DNA of 64,000 nucleotides from VXNE01 sp965208745 (GTDB lineage: Bacteria; Pseudomonadota; Gammaproteobacteria; Pseudomonadales; Azotimanducaceae), in the NCBI GenBank assembly GCA_965208745.1, contig CBDBPN010000004.1, positions 496,001-560,000 of the forward strand. The letters run 5' to 3'. The translations under genes were made by a program, and so were the position numbers. This document shows, piece by piece, positions 1 through 9,809 of the stretch. Numbering within the stretch: position 1 is the first letter of the stretch; each line of letters begins with the position of its first letter. The notes beneath the pieces were generated by a model, which was given only the letters and a program-made list of their open reading frames with translations, had not been told where the DNA came from and did no database searches.

Positions 1-860
<860 letters not shown>

Positions 861-861
<1 letters not shown>

Positions 862-1676
862 TGGCGACCGTGCAGAACAAGGAAGACTTCGTGCTGGACA
901 TGTCAAAGACGGACGACGTGGCGGTGATCACGATGTCCCGGCCCGAGAAGCTGAATGCGCTGAATGCCGGTCTGCGGGACGCGATCTTCGACGCCTTCGC
1001 CGAGGCGAAGGCCGACGACGCGGTCCGCGCGGTGGTGCTCACCGGGGAGGGCCGCGGCTTCTGCTCCGGCGCGGACCTGACCGCGGAACCGGACGACGCC
1101 CCGCCGCCGCCGACGCAGAGCGACCACATGGACGATCTCGGCTGGGTGGGCCGCCTGGCGCTGACGATCTACGGCCTCGACAAGCCCGTCATCGGCGCGG
1201 TGAACGGCATCGCGGTCGGCGCCGGCATGAGCCTCGCCCTCGCCTGCGACGTGCGGGTGGGGTCCGGGATGACGCGCTTCAAGACGGTGTTCGTCGAGCG
1301 CAACCTCTCGCCGGATACGGGCATGAGCTTCTTCCTCCCACGCATCGTCGGCTATTCGCGCGCGGCGGATCTCGTCTACACGAGCCGCATGGTGGACGCC
1401 GACGAGGCATACCGGATCGGGCTGCTCAACCGCCTGGTCGACCACGACGACCTGCTCGACACGGCCATCGACCTCGCACGGCAGATGAACGCCTGGCCGC
1501 CGCTGGCCGTGCGCATGTCCAAGCGCGCCCTGCAGCACAACCAGGAGTGCGCACTGGAGGAGGCGCTGCGCTACGAACTCGTGGCCATCTCCCACGCCGG
1601 GCGTGCGGTGAACGACCGCAAGGAGTCGCTGGCGGCGTTTCGGGAGAAGCGGGCGCCGAGGTTTACGGGGACGTAA
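861..1676 (+). CDS. Enoyl-CoA hydratase/isomerase family protein
   Basis: A 271-residue crotonase-fold protein. Visible family marks are SRPEKLNALN near the N-terminus, the oxyanion-hole segment GEGRGFCSGADL, and NGIAVGAGMSLALACDVRV, where the second oxyanion-hole glycine lies. The start ATG overlaps the stop of the acyl-CoA dehydrogenase by one base, implying translational coupling. It would hydrate or isomerise the enoyl-CoA produced by its partner. The canonical catalytic glutamates are not obvious at the usual place (ERNLSPDTGMSFFLPRIVG is the corresponding region), so an isomerase-type or other crotonase reaction is possible. Confidence 0.93.
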
Positions 1677-1687
1677 GGAGAGTCGGG

Positions 1688-1909
1688 CTACAGCGTCCTG
1701 AGAACGATGGGCGTCAGGATCCCGCCGACCGCCAGCAGCAACAGCGCCCAGAGCCGGTTGTCCATGCGTCTCCAATCCTGCCTCAACTCCGCGACGCTGC
1801 GTTCGATCGCCCCCATGCGCTTCTCCAGGGCGTGCTGCAGATCTTCCAGCCGCAGATCGTGCGCGCCGCCTACGGGTCTATCCATCGCGAGTGCATCCAT
1901 GCCGGCCAT
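1688..1909 (-). CDS. Small coiled-coil protein with C-terminal membrane anchor
   Basis: A 73-residue protein: an acidic/basic amphipathic helix (about residues 20-48, LEDLQHALEKRMGAIERSVA) followed by one hydrophobic segment (RLWALLLLAVGGILTPIVL, about residues 52-70). This is the usual layout of small tail-anchored helical proteins. It is convergent with the enoyl-CoA hydratase gene. No function can be assigned. The helix plus single-pass anchor looks like a real protein rather than a shadow frame. Confidence 0.6.
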   Translation of the reverse strand: MAGMDALAMDRPVGGAHDLRLEDLQHALEKRMGAIERSVAELRQDWRRMDNRLWALLLLAVGGILTPIVLRTL

Positions 1910-1989
1910 TGCCTACGGGCAGGATAGCCCCGCCCCGGCACCCGAACAATGGCAAAAGGCTTACACGCCCAAGCGGCGAACGCCCCTGG

Positions 1990-2838
1990 TCAGCCGCCCC
2001 GCGAGTACCGCTCGACGAAGGGCCAGAAGTCCTCGAACATCCGGTCGGTGTCCGGGGATGGCTGGTGGCCGAACCCGTGGGGCAGCCCGGGGTAGAACAA
2101 GTAGTTCAGGACGCCCCCGGCGCGTTGGTAGGCCCGCACGAGTTGCAGGGTCATCTCCTGCGGCACGTTGGCGTCCGCGCCCGGCTGCACGACGGCTACC
2201 GGCGGTAGTTCCTCCGCCTCCCCCGCTGTCAGGGTCCGCTGCACGCTGGCCTGGGCCATGTGCTGCTCGTCCCGGTAGTAGCTCCGGTGCCCGGCGACGA
2301 GTTCCTCCCGACCCACCGCCTGTGCGTAGCGGAACCGGAACAGCGGGTCGGAGACGGGCCAGAGGGCGATCACGTAGCTCGTGCGCGCCGACACCGCGGC
2401 ATCCCGGAACGCGCCGTCCATCTCGAACGGAGTGCCCCGGTGCGCGTCCACGTCCGGCTGGATCCCGGTGAGCAGGACGAGGTGACCGCCCGAGGAACTC
2501 CCGACGAGGCCGATGTGGTCCGGGTCCACCTCCAGGCGTTCGGCATTGGCGCGCACAAAGCGGATGCCGGCCGCGATGTCGGCCACCGCGCACGGGTGCT
2601 TGCCGTTGCGCCCGTCCCGGAAGTCGAGGGAGAAGACGCTCATGCCCCGCCGGGCGAATGCCTCGCAGAGCGTCTGCATGCCCAGCCGGTCGCCGATCGA
2701 CCACGCACCGCCGTGCACCATGACGACGGCGCGACCGAGGCGGCCGGCCGCGTTGCGTGGGCGATACAGCTCCGCCAGCAGTTCCATGCCCGAGACCCGG
2801 GCAAAGGGCAGGCTGGTCTGTTCGATCGGTGTCGACAA
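1990..2838 (-). CDS. Alpha/beta hydrolase (esterase/lipase, hormone-sensitive-lipase-like)
   Basis: Carboxylesterase-type alpha/beta hydrolase. The oxyanion-hole motif HGGAW (in VVMVHGGAWSIGD), the nucleophile elbow GSSSGG and the terminal catalytic His segment GLPHGFGHQ are all present. The open frame extends upstream into the sulfatase gene, but conserved sequence starts around STPIEQTSLP. I chose the TTG at 2838, nine bases after the sulfatase stop; ATG 2787 is the alternative. It is the second gene of a sulfatase operon, suggesting that it de-esterifies the same sulfated or polyol-type substrate (inference). No signal peptide is seen. Confidence 0.85.
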   Translation of the reverse strand: MSTPIEQTSLPFARVSGMELLAELYRPRNAAGRLGRAVVMVHGGAWSIGDRLGMQTLCEAFARRGMSVFSLDFRDGRNGKHPCAVADIAAGIRFVRANAERLEVDPDHIGLVGSSSGGHLVLLTGIQPDVDAHRGTPFEMDGAFRDAAVSARTSYVIALWPVSDPLFRFRYAQAVGREELVAGHRSYYRDEQHMAQASVQRTLTAGEAEELPPVAVVQPGADANVPQEMTLQLVRAYQRAGGVLNYLFYPGLPHGFGHQPSPDTDRMFEDFWPFVERYSRGG

Positions 2839-2846
2839 AGGCTGCG

Positions 2847-4244
2847 CTACACCGGTGGCCGCCACTCCACCCCGCTCTGGAACTGGGTCTCCGAGACGCG
2901 CTCGAAGAGCCGCAGACGCATCGTGTCGGACTCGTGCCTGTACTCGGAAAGGCCCGCCAGGTTGCGCGTTTCGCGCGGATCGTTCTCGAGGTCGAACAGC
3001 AGGTAGACCTGACCGTCCTTGTTGACCGCCGCCTTCCACTTGCCGTCGGTGACCATGAACTCGCCCCGGTACTCTGAGATGGCCGCATCTCGATGGGTCG
3101 AGCCGTTTTCCATGGCGGGCACGAGGGACTTGGCGAATTGCGGGTAGTCGATGGTTCCCCCGGCGAGTTCAAGCAGCGTCGGGCCGAGGTCGCAGTTCTC
3201 CGCGGGCGCGTCGACCACCTTGCCGCCGCCGTTCGCCGCGGTTTCCGGGGTGCGCACGATCAACGGTACGCGCAGGGCCCCGTCGAGGAAGTTCATCTTG
3301 TAGATCAGCCCCCAGTCCCCGTTCATCTCGCCGTGGTCCGAGGTGAAGCCGATCACGGTGTTGTCCATCTCGCCGCGCGCCTCGATGACCGAGAGCACTT
3401 CGCCGATCTGGTCGTCGATCAGGGTGACGTTGCCGGCGTAGTTCGCCCGCATCGCCCCTTCGTCTCCCGGATCGAAACGCGGCGACAGGCGCTCCAGCAT
3501 GAGGTCGAGCACGCCCTGTGGGCGCGGCGGCTCGTCCGGGCGCGGCACGGGCGCCGGCATCGCTTCCGGGTCGTACATGCTCGCGTAGGGTTCCGGCGCG
3601 TCCCATGGCTCGTGCGGCCCGCCGAAGCTCATCCAGCAGAACCACGGCTCGTCCCGGTTGTAGCCTTCGAGATACTGCTTCGTGCGCTGGCCGACGTAGA
3701 CGTCCGCGTAGTCCTCGAGCGGCAGCACGGAGGGACGCGCGACATGGGGCTTGTTCGCGAAACGTTCCTTGAAGTCCTCCCGGTAGCTCTCGAGGAGGCC
3801 CTTGTCCTCCCACATCTTCGTCATGTGGCTCATCACCGCGGCGCTCGCCCGCGGCCCGCCGATCTCGTCCACGTCGTCGAGGCCGTAGGCGTTGATCAGG
3901 TGCTCGCGCTCGCGCAGGTCCCCCCGGTGCGGGTGCAGGTGCGTCTTGCCGAACATGCTCGTTCGGTACCCGAGGTCCCGGATCGCGCGCATCCACGTCT
4001 TCACGTCCTCCGGCATCGCGTAGGTGATGTTGTCCCATACGTTGTTGTTGTGCGGGTAGTGGCCGGTCGCCAGGGTTACGCGAGCGGGAATGCAGATCGG
4101 TGTGGTGGTGACGCAGTAGGTGAAGCGGACACCTTCCGCCGCGATGCGGTCGAGGTTCGGCGTGCGCACCCAGTCGCCGGCGCAACTCATTGCGTCCCAG
4201 CGCTGCTGGTCGGTCATGATGAACAGGATGTTCGGATGCGTCAT
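2847..4244 (-). CDS. Type I sulfatase (arylsulfatase-like)
   Basis: A 465-residue member of the alkaline-phosphatase/sulfatase superfamily. The N-terminus is the family signature NILFIMTDQQRWD. The formylglycine site is Cys51 in the motif C-I-P-A-R, followed by VTLATG. Metal-binding residues recur in GFTSDHGEMNGDWGL. The Cys-type motif requires oxidation by a formylglycine-generating enzyme such as the one encoded at 46982-47944. There is no signal peptide, so it is predicted to be cytoplasmic. It is upstream of and nearly contiguous with an esterase. The sulfate-ester substrate is unknown. Confidence 0.93.
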   Translation of the reverse strand: MTHPNILFIMTDQQRWDAMSCAGDWVRTPNLDRIAAEGVRFTYCVTTTPICIPARVTLATGHYPHNNNVWDNITYAMPEDVKTWMRAIRDLGYRTSMFGKTHLHPHRGDLREREHLINAYGLDDVDEIGGPRASAAVMSHMTKMWEDKGLLESYREDFKERFANKPHVARPSVLPLEDYADVYVGQRTKQYLEGYNRDEPWFCWMSFGGPHEPWDAPEPYASMYDPEAMPAPVPRPDEPPRPQGVLDLMLERLSPRFDPGDEGAMRANYAGNVTLIDDQIGEVLSVIEARGEMDNTVIGFTSDHGEMNGDWGLIYKMNFLDGALRVPLIVRTPETAANGGGKVVDAPAENCDLGPTLLELAGGTIDYPQFAKSLVPAMENGSTHRDAAISEYRGEFMVTDGKWKAAVNKDGQVYLLFDLENDPRETRNLAGLSEYRHESDTMRLRLFERVSETQFQSGVEWRPPV

Positions 4245-4281
4245 TTACCCTTCCCTCCCCCCGTAACGTCGGTCCCTTGTA

Positions 4282-5061
4282 TCAGAACGGTCCGCGCCGA
4301 CGCTGCGGAGCCTCGTCGACCTTGCGCCGCTTGAGTTCGACGCCATGCTCGGGCCGGAACGACGCGACGGCCACGTGCCCGCCCGCCGCGCTCGCGTAGC
4401 TGCCCACCGGCGAGCCGGGATAGCACGCCGTCACCGAACCCTGGCTCATGTCGCCCCAGACGTGCACGTGGCCGAGCGCCAGGTAGTCGAAGCCCGACGC
4501 GCGGATCTCCTCGTGCGTGATCTGGGACGAACCGATGCCCTCGCGTTTCGAGACCACGAGTCCGTGCGCAAGCCCGATGTTCCACACGCCCTCGCGGCGT
4601 ACCGGCACGCCTTCGAGGGGCTCGTTCTCCGGCGCGTGTTCCGCCATCGCCCTGCCCCAGGCGGTGACGCCGAGACCCTCGAACTCGATGCTCGCGCCTT
4701 CGGTCTCGAGGATCAGATGTACATGCCCACCGACGTCGTCCGCCTCCATTCGCCGGAAGAGGCGCCGCCAGATGGAATAGTGGTCGTGCACGTCGTGGTT
4801 GCCCGGCAACACGAGGACCGGGCACGAGAGCCGCGCGAGCTGGTCGCGGACGAAATCGAGGTCCTCGTCCGGGACCCGGTTGTTGTCGAACAGGTCGCCG
4901 GCGATCAGCAGGAGATCGGCGGTTTCCTCCAGGGTGACGTCCACGACGGCCGCAAACGCGCGCTCGGCGTGGTTCCGAAACCCGTCCACCGGCTCCCCGA
5001 CGTAGCGACCGTCGAGGTGCACGTCCGAGGTGTGTACGAGTTTCAGCGGGCGAACCGGCAT
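4282..5061 (-). CDS. Metallophosphoesterase (calcineurin-like, SbcD-like fold)
   Basis: A 259-residue dimetal phosphoesterase. The motifs are in order: D-x-H at residues 13-15 (HTSDVHLDG), G-D at 55-56 (LLIAGDLFDNN), GNHD at 87-90, and a later GHVHVWGDM. Length and motif spacing match the phosphatase core of SbcD/Mre11-type nucleases. The SbcC partner and the capping domain are absent, so it may be a stand-alone phosphodiesterase instead. It is upstream of the sulfatase on the same strand, with 37 bases between. Confidence 0.88.
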   Translation of the reverse strand: MPVRPLKLVHTSDVHLDGRYVGEPVDGFRNHAERAFAAVVDVTLEETADLLLIAGDLFDNNRVPDEDLDFVRDQLARLSCPVLVLPGNHDVHDHYSIWRRLFRRMEADDVGGHVHLILETEGASIEFEGLGVTAWGRAMAEHAPENEPLEGVPVRREGVWNIGLAHGLVVSKREGIGSSQITHEEIRASGFDYLALGHVHVWGDMSQGSVTACYPGSPVGSYASAAGGHVAVASFRPEHGVELKRRKVDEAPQRRRGPF

Positions 5062-5112
5062 GGCGGGCCTGTCGCCGCCCGGACGGGAACCGCCCGGGCG
5101 GACCGGAGCGCG

Positions 5113-5985
5113 TCAGAAACGCATCGGGTTGATCGGCGGCCAGGAGTCCTTGGTCGACAGGATCGCCTCGCCTACGTCCTCCACGTCCCAGGGGTCTTCC
5201 GACTCGTCCTTCTGGGCGACCGTCTGGAGTTGCCAGTTGAGGAGCGAGACGCTGTTGCCGGCCACGAGCCACGTACGCCCGGTCACGTCCTTGGCCTCGT
5301 CGGTGCAGAGCCACACCACCGAGGGCGAGACCTTCTCCGGCGGGAACCGATCCTTCACCTGGTCGGGGAGGATGTCGTCCGTCAGGCGCGACAGGGCGGT
5401 CGGCGCAAGAATGTGGACGTTCACGCCGTAGCGCATGCCTTCGAGGTACAGGCAGCGGGCGAAACCCGCGATGCCGGCCTTGGCGGCGCCGTAGTTCGTC
5501 TGGCCGAAGTTGCCGAGCAGCCCGGAGGTGGAGCTGGTCACGACGATGCGCCCGCCATGCCCCTGCTCGAGCATCTGGTCGTAGGCCGCCTTGGCCGTGA
5601 GATACGTGCCGCGCAGGTGCACGTCGACGACGACGTCCCACATGGCGTTGTCCATGTTCTTGAAGGACTTGTCGCGCAGGATCCCGGCGTTGCAGATGCA
5701 GATGTCGAGCTTGCCGAAGCTGTCGACGGCGGCCTGCACCATGCCCCGTGCCTGGTCCTGGTCCGCCACGTTGCCGTAGTCGGCGACGGCCTGGCCGCCG
5801 GCCGCCTGGATCTCGGCAACCACCTGGTCCGCCATGGCGCTGCCCGAACCGGTCCCGTCGCGCGCGCCGCCGAGATCGTTCACCACGACCGCCGCGCCCT
5901 CGGCCGCGAGCAGCAGCGCGTGCGTGCGGCCGAGACCGCCTCCGGCGCCCGTGACGAGCGCGACCTTACCGTCCAGCATTCCCAT
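5113..5985 (-). CDS. SDR family oxidoreductase (hydroxyacyl-CoA-dehydrogenase-like)
   Basis: A 290-residue classical-type short-chain dehydrogenase with cofactor motif GAGGGLGRTHALLLA, then VVNDLGGARDGTGSG, the CNAGILRD strand, catalytic Ser in TSSTSG, and YxxxK (YGAAK). The insertion after beta2 (DLGGARDGTGSGS) resembles the dehydrogenase domain of peroxisomal multifunctional enzyme 2 / 17-beta-HSD4, so a 3-hydroxyacyl-CoA substrate is plausible. ATG 5979 is an alternative start. It is divergent from the SDR at 6066, with a short shared promoter region between them. Confidence 0.9.
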   Translation of the reverse strand: MGMLDGKVALVTGAGGGLGRTHALLLAAEGAAVVVNDLGGARDGTGSGSAMADQVVAEIQAAGGQAVADYGNVADQDQARGMVQAAVDSFGKLDICICNAGILRDKSFKNMDNAMWDVVVDVHLRGTYLTAKAAYDQMLEQGHGGRIVVTSSTSGLLGNFGQTNYGAAKAGIAGFARCLYLEGMRYGVNVHILAPTALSRLTDDILPDQVKDRFPPEKVSPSVVWLCTDEAKDVTGRTWLVAGNSVSLLNWQLQTVAQKDESEDPWDVEDVGEAILSTKDSWPPINPMRF

Positions 5986-6065
5986 GAGCCGTATGCCCTC
6001 CGTTAGAATCGATGATTTTGCGACTGCGTTCGCGAAAGCGAACCGGCGATTCTACGGGGTAGGAC

Positions 6066-6815
6066 ATGGATAAGCTATTCGACCTCAGCGGCAAGACCGC
6101 CCTCATCACCGGCGGCAGCCGGGGCCTCGGTCGCGAGATGGCGCTCGCGTTCGCGGACCACGGCGCCAACGTGATCGTCACCAGCCGAAAGCTCGACAAC
6201 TGCGAGAGCGTGGCCGCCGAAATCGAGGCGAGAGGCCGGCAGGCGTTGGCCTACGCCTGTCACGTCGGCCACTGGGACGAGTGCGACGCCCTCGTGGAGG
6301 CCGCCTACGACCGTTTCGGCAAGGTCGATATCCTCGTCAACAACGCCGGGATGTCGCCGCTCTACCCGAAGCTCTCCGCGGTCACCGAAGACCTGTTCGA
6401 CAAGGTCGTGGGCGTCAACCTCAAGGGTCCCTACCGCCTTTCCGCCCTGATCGGCGAGCGCATGGCCGAAGGCGACGGCGGCTGCATCATCAACGTCAGC
6501 AGCAACGCCGCGGTGGACCCCTCCCCCAACTCCGAGCCCTACGGCGCGGCGAAGGCGGGGCTCAACTCCCTGACGCGCTCCCTGGCGTTCGCGTTCGGCC
6601 GCAAGGTCCGCGTGAACTGCATCCAGGCCGGGCCCTTCCTGACCGACATCTCCAAAGCGTGGGCCCCGGCGGCGTTCAAGGCCATCGAGACGCGCCAGGC
6701 CCTCGGCCGCGGTGGCGAGCCGGACGAGATCGTGGGTGCGGCGCTGTTTCTCGCGAGCCCGTCGGCGAGCTTCACGACGGGGGCGGTGATCCGCGTGGAC
6801 GGGGGGTCTCCGTAG
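6066..6815 (+). CDS. SDR family oxidoreductase
   Basis: A 249-residue NAD(P)-dependent short-chain dehydrogenase. Visible are the nucleotide motif GGSRGLGREMA, the NNAG strand, catalytic Ser in NVSSNA, Tyr-x-x-x-Lys in YGAAK, and a C-terminal FTTGAVIRVDGG closing strand. The beta2 segment VIVTSRKLDN, with Ser-Arg-Lys, suggests NADP(H) preference. The start ATG follows a weak purine-rich stretch. The substrate is unknown. Confidence 0.92.
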   Translation: MDKLFDLSGKTALITGGSRGLGREMALAFADHGANVIVTSRKLDNCESVAAEIEARGRQALAYACHVGHWDECDALVEAAYDRFGKVDILVNNAGMSPLYPKLSAVTEDLFDKVVGVNLKGPYRLSALIGERMAEGDGGCIINVSSNAAVDPSPNSEPYGAAKAGLNSLTRSLAFAFGRKVRVNCIQAGPFLTDISKAWAPAAFKAIETRQALGRGGEPDEIVGAALFLASPSASFTTGAVIRVDGGSP

Positions 6816-6832
6816 CGTCCCGGGGCTCGCGC

Positions 6833-7024
6833 ATGACCAAGGGGAACATCTCCCTCCCCAGGGCCCTCAGGTCGTTCGTGGACCGCCAGGTCCAGCGGGA
6901 CCAGGACCGACGGAGGGTGCGAAACCTGCTGCTCGAAGGCGCGGCGTCGGCGCCAACGGACGTCGCCGACAGCGCCTACTTTGCGGAACTCCGCCAACGG
7001 GTCCGCGAAGTCGGTCGGGAGTGA
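6833..7024 (+). CDS. ParD-like antitoxin, short and apparently orphan
   Basis: A 63-residue protein starting 17 bases after the SDR stop. The opening NISLPRALRSFVDRQV matches the N-terminal strand-helix of ParD/CopG-type ribbon-helix-helix antitoxins, and the tail AYFAELRQRVREVGRE matches their toxin-binding C-terminus. The segment that normally follows (a G-x-Y-x-x-x-S-E-Y-x-R-x-L-I-like second helix) is replaced by QRDQDRRRVRNLLLEG, suggesting an internal deletion. No ParE toxin follows; the next gene is on the other strand. It is probably a decayed half of a toxin-antitoxin pair. Confidence 0.6.
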   Translation: MTKGNISLPRALRSFVDRQVQRDQDRRRVRNLLLEGAASAPTDVADSAYFAELRQRVREVGRE

Positions 7025-7063
7025 GCCCCAAACCGCTGGCCCTGCGCGAACGCGCACATCTCC

Positions 7064-7906
7064 CTACCCTGACGGCGTGACAGCCTCGACGACGCGCGGT
7101 GCCGGATCAACTCCGGTGAGCGCTTCCAGGGTCGCCAGCCCGCCGGGGTTCGCGATGTTTGCCTCGAACACGTACGGCCAGGCGAGATCGATGCCGGCGA
7201 AGCGGGCGCCCTGCGCGTTCAGTCGGGCCACCACTCGCTGGACGAGTTCCGTTTCGTCGCGCGATAGCTCCGCCGGCCGCGGGACGGCGCCGGCGGTGAC
7301 GTTGCCGGTCTTCGCGTAGGCCCCGATGAGTCGGTCGCCCGCGACAATGACGCGTTTCTCCCGCATCGCCGCGTCGGGAACGTATCGCTGCAGTACGCAG
7401 TAGCCGCCACGCGCCGTGAGTCGCCGGAGGACCCGCTCGGTGTCCGGACCGTTCCCCTCCACGCGCACGACATCCCGCCCGAAACTGCCCGCCATCGGCT
7501 TGACCACCCACCGCCCGCGTGACGCGATCCGCGGCATCAGCGCCGCCGGGTCCGAACTGGCGTATGTCTCCGGCTGGAACTCCGGGAGCCCGAGCTTGCC
7601 GTGCAGGAGGACCAGCGCATCGACGGTGTTGACGAAGCGGTCCTGCGACAACAGCCGCAGCAGGTGCATCCGGTCGAGGAACGTCTCTTTCCGACCGAAC
7701 CCGAAGAGCCACACGAGGTCGAAGCGCTCGAGCGCCGCCGCGCCGCCGCCCGCCCCGCACGCGGATACGCCGCCCGAGGTCAGCGCCAGTGTCTCGTAGG
7801 TCAGCCGAGCCACTTCCCAGCCGGCATCCGTAAACGCGAGTGCAACCCGCTCGAGGTTGTCGTTCGCCGGTTCCCCGACCCCCGACGACAGCAACGCGAC
7901 GCGCAA
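7064..7906 (-). CDS. ATP-grasp domain protein (glutathione-synthetase/RimK-like)
   Basis: A 280-residue ATP-grasp enzyme. The N-terminal Rossmann-like half holds FDLVWLFGFGRKETFLDR, and the ATP-grasp half holds GRWVVKPMAGSFGRDVVRV (the Lys that binds ATP), YCVLQRYVPDA, RVIVAGDRLIGAYAK and the metal-binding end FAGIDLAWPYVFEANIANP (Asp and Glu-x-Asn). These enzymes ligate a carboxylate to an amine or thiol via an acyl phosphate. The substrate is not identifiable. It precedes a secreted DUF3108-like protein by 12 bases on the same strand in reverse order, so the two are probably co-transcribed. Confidence 0.85.
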   Translation of the reverse strand: MRVALLSSGVGEPANDNLERVALAFTDAGWEVARLTYETLALTSGGVSACGAGGGAAALERFDLVWLFGFGRKETFLDRMHLLRLLSQDRFVNTVDALVLLHGKLGLPEFQPETYASSDPAALMPRIASRGRWVVKPMAGSFGRDVVRVEGNGPDTERVLRRLTARGGYCVLQRYVPDAAMREKRVIVAGDRLIGAYAKTGNVTAGAVPRPAELSRDETELVQRVVARLNAQGARFAGIDLAWPYVFEANIANPGGLATLEALTGVDPAPRVVEAVTPSG

Positions 7907-7918
7907 GGCGGACCCGAC

Positions 7919-8686
7919 TCAGTCCCGGGGCGACTCGAGTTCCGCGACGACCCTGCTGCCGGTGTCGCGGCCCGTCAACTCGCTGCGCACCATCCACCGG
8001 GGCGCCTGCCGGTTCATCCACACGGTGGCCGCGAGTCCGCTTCCGCCGACATCGACGAGTTCCAGCCGATAGGTGCCGAAACGCCCGGCCGGCACGTCCA
8101 CGGACTCCACGCCCGTGACGGTGGCGCGCCACTCGTGGATCTGCTGCCGCTCGAGGTCGAGTGTGCGGAAGTGCGCCTCGAAGCCGGGCGCCAGCGCCGC
8201 GCCGGCGAACGCCGTGTCCAGATGTCCCACGACGGGCCCGGCGGTCGGGATCGTGACCGGACGTTCCTCGCCGCCCGGTTCGACGATCGCGCCTGAGATG
8301 CCTTCCGGTCCCAGGTCGAGCGTCACCCTGCCCTCGCCGATCCGCACGTCGCGGTGCAGCGCGACGAGATCCGGGGCGTTGAGGTACACCGTGTCGACCA
8401 GCTCACCGGCCGGCACGCGGGCCCGTGTCTCCACGCGCCATACGGGAATTCCGCGCCAGGACTCCCTTGACTTGTTCACCTCGGACCCGAACGCAAACTC
8501 CTCGCCATCGACGATGACCGCGATCCGGTAGCGCAACGACGCCGGCGCGATTCGCGATCCGTCGGGGCGCAACGGCGCGGCGTCCGCGACCGTGACGGGG
8601 GCACCCTCCGCGTCGGCCCCGACCGCCGGCATCGCCCATGCGGCGACCACCCCGAACGTCGCACCCAGAACCGTCCCGACCCTCAC
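7919..8686 (-). CDS. Secreted beta-rich protein (DUF3108-like)
   Basis: A 255-residue exported protein. The chosen GTG start at 8686 gives a signal peptide (VGTVLGATFGVVAAWAMP, cleavage near VGADA). The mature part alternates hydrophobic beta-strand segments (LRYRIAVIVDGEEFAFGSEV; VTIPTAGPVVGHLD; VPAGRFGTYRLELVDV) and ends APRWMVRSELTGRDTGSRVV. The phrase VPAGRFGTYRLEL followed by WMNRQAPRWMVR is characteristic of DUF3108-type periplasmic beta proteins. No enzyme motif is seen. It lies upstream of the ATP-grasp gene and divergent from nadA. Confidence 0.75.
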   Translation of the reverse strand: MRVGTVLGATFGVVAAWAMPAVGADAEGAPVTVADAAPLRPDGSRIAPASLRYRIAVIVDGEEFAFGSEVNKSRESWRGIPVWRVETRARVPAGELVDTVYLNAPDLVALHRDVRIGEGRVTLDLGPEGISGAIVEPGGEERPVTIPTAGPVVGHLDTAFAGAALAPGFEAHFRTLDLERQQIHEWRATVTGVESVDVPAGRFGTYRLELVDVGGSGLAATVWMNRQAPRWMVRSELTGRDTGSRVVAELESPRD

Positions 8687-8731
8687 CTGAAGCGTCCCTG
8701 TGATCCCTGAAAACTGGGCTATTATCCACCG

Positions 8732-9757
8732 ATGCGTGCCGATTACAGTCTCGCGCCCGCCGAGGTTCCGGTACACGAACCCGCGGTGCTGTCCGACACC
8801 CGGCGAGCGCTGCGCAAGGACGAGATCCGGGCCCGCCTCGACGCCCTCGACGCGGTGCTGGTGGCGCATTACTACGTCGACGGCGACATCCAGGACCTGG
8901 CGCTCGAGACGGGCGGGTGCGTCTCGGACTCCCTCGAGATGGCCCGCTTCGGGCGCGACCACGCCGCCTCGACCCTCGTGGTCGCCGGCGTGCGTTTCAT
9001 GGGCGAGACGGCGAAGATCCTCTCGCCCGAGAAGCGCGTCCTGATGCCGACCCTCGAGGCCGAGTGCTCCCTCGACATCGGCTGCCCGCCGGACGAGTTC
9101 GAAGCGTTCGCCGCGGAGCACCCCGATCGGACCGTGGTCGTCTATGCCAACACCTCGGCGCGCGTGAAGGCCATGTCCGACTGGGTGGTGACGTCGAGCG
9201 TCGGACTGCGCATCGTCGAACACCTCGCCGCCCGCGGCGAGAAGATCCTGTGGGCGCCCGACAAGCACCTCGGCGCCTACATCGAGCAGCAGACGGGCGC
9301 GGACATGCTCCACTGGACGGGCGCCTGCGTGGTCCACGAGGAGTTCAAGTACCAGGCGCTCATGGACCTGAAGAACGTCTACCCCGACGCGGGCGTCCTC
9401 GTCCATCCGGAGTCGCCGGCCGCGGTCATCGGCATCGCGGACCGCGTCGGGTCGACCAGCCAGATCCTCCAGGCGTCGCTCGACCTGCCCAACGACACAT
9501 TCATCGTCGCCACCGACCGGGGCCTCTTCCACCAGTTGCGCCGCCGCTCGCCGCACAAGCGCTTCATCGAGGCGCCTACCGCGGGGGACGGCGCCACCTG
9601 CAGGAGTTGCGCGCACTGCCCGTGGATGGCCATGAACGAACTCGACAACCTGGCGCAGACGCTCGACCGTCTCGACAACGAGGTGTTCGTCGATCCCGAG
9701 ATCGGCCGGCGCGCGATGATCCCGCTGCAGCGGATGCTGGACTTCCCCAAGCCCTGA
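8732..9757 (+). CDS. nadA: Quinolinate synthase NadA
   Basis: Condenses iminoaspartate with dihydroxyacetone phosphate to quinolinate in NAD biosynthesis, using a [4Fe-4S] cluster. The 341-residue protein shows the three quasi-repeats of NadA. Signatures are AHYYVDGDIQDLA, FMGETAKILSPEKRVLMP, ANTSARVKAMSDWVVTSS, GACVVHEEF, HPESPAAVI, and the C-terminal CRSCAHCPWMAMNEL. The conserved cluster cysteines are in ECSLDIGCP, GACVVH and CRSCAHC. The length is typical of the bacterial enzyme. No nadB or nadC is adjacent. Confidence 0.96.
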   Translation: MRADYSLAPAEVPVHEPAVLSDTRRALRKDEIRARLDALDAVLVAHYYVDGDIQDLALETGGCVSDSLEMARFGRDHAASTLVVAGVRFMGETAKILSPEKRVLMPTLEAECSLDIGCPPDEFEAFAAEHPDRTVVVYANTSARVKAMSDWVVTSSVGLRIVEHLAARGEKILWAPDKHLGAYIEQQTGADMLHWTGACVVHEEFKYQALMDLKNVYPDAGVLVHPESPAAVIGIADRVGSTSQILQASLDLPNDTFIVATDRGLFHQLRRRSPHKRFIEAPTAGDGATCRSCAHCPWMAMNELDNLAQTLDRLDNEVFVDPEIGRRAMIPLQRMLDFPKP

Positions 9758-9809
9758 GCCGCGCCGCGCGACTCGCTTCGAACCTCTCTTCGGACAAAGG
9801 AGAGCCTCA

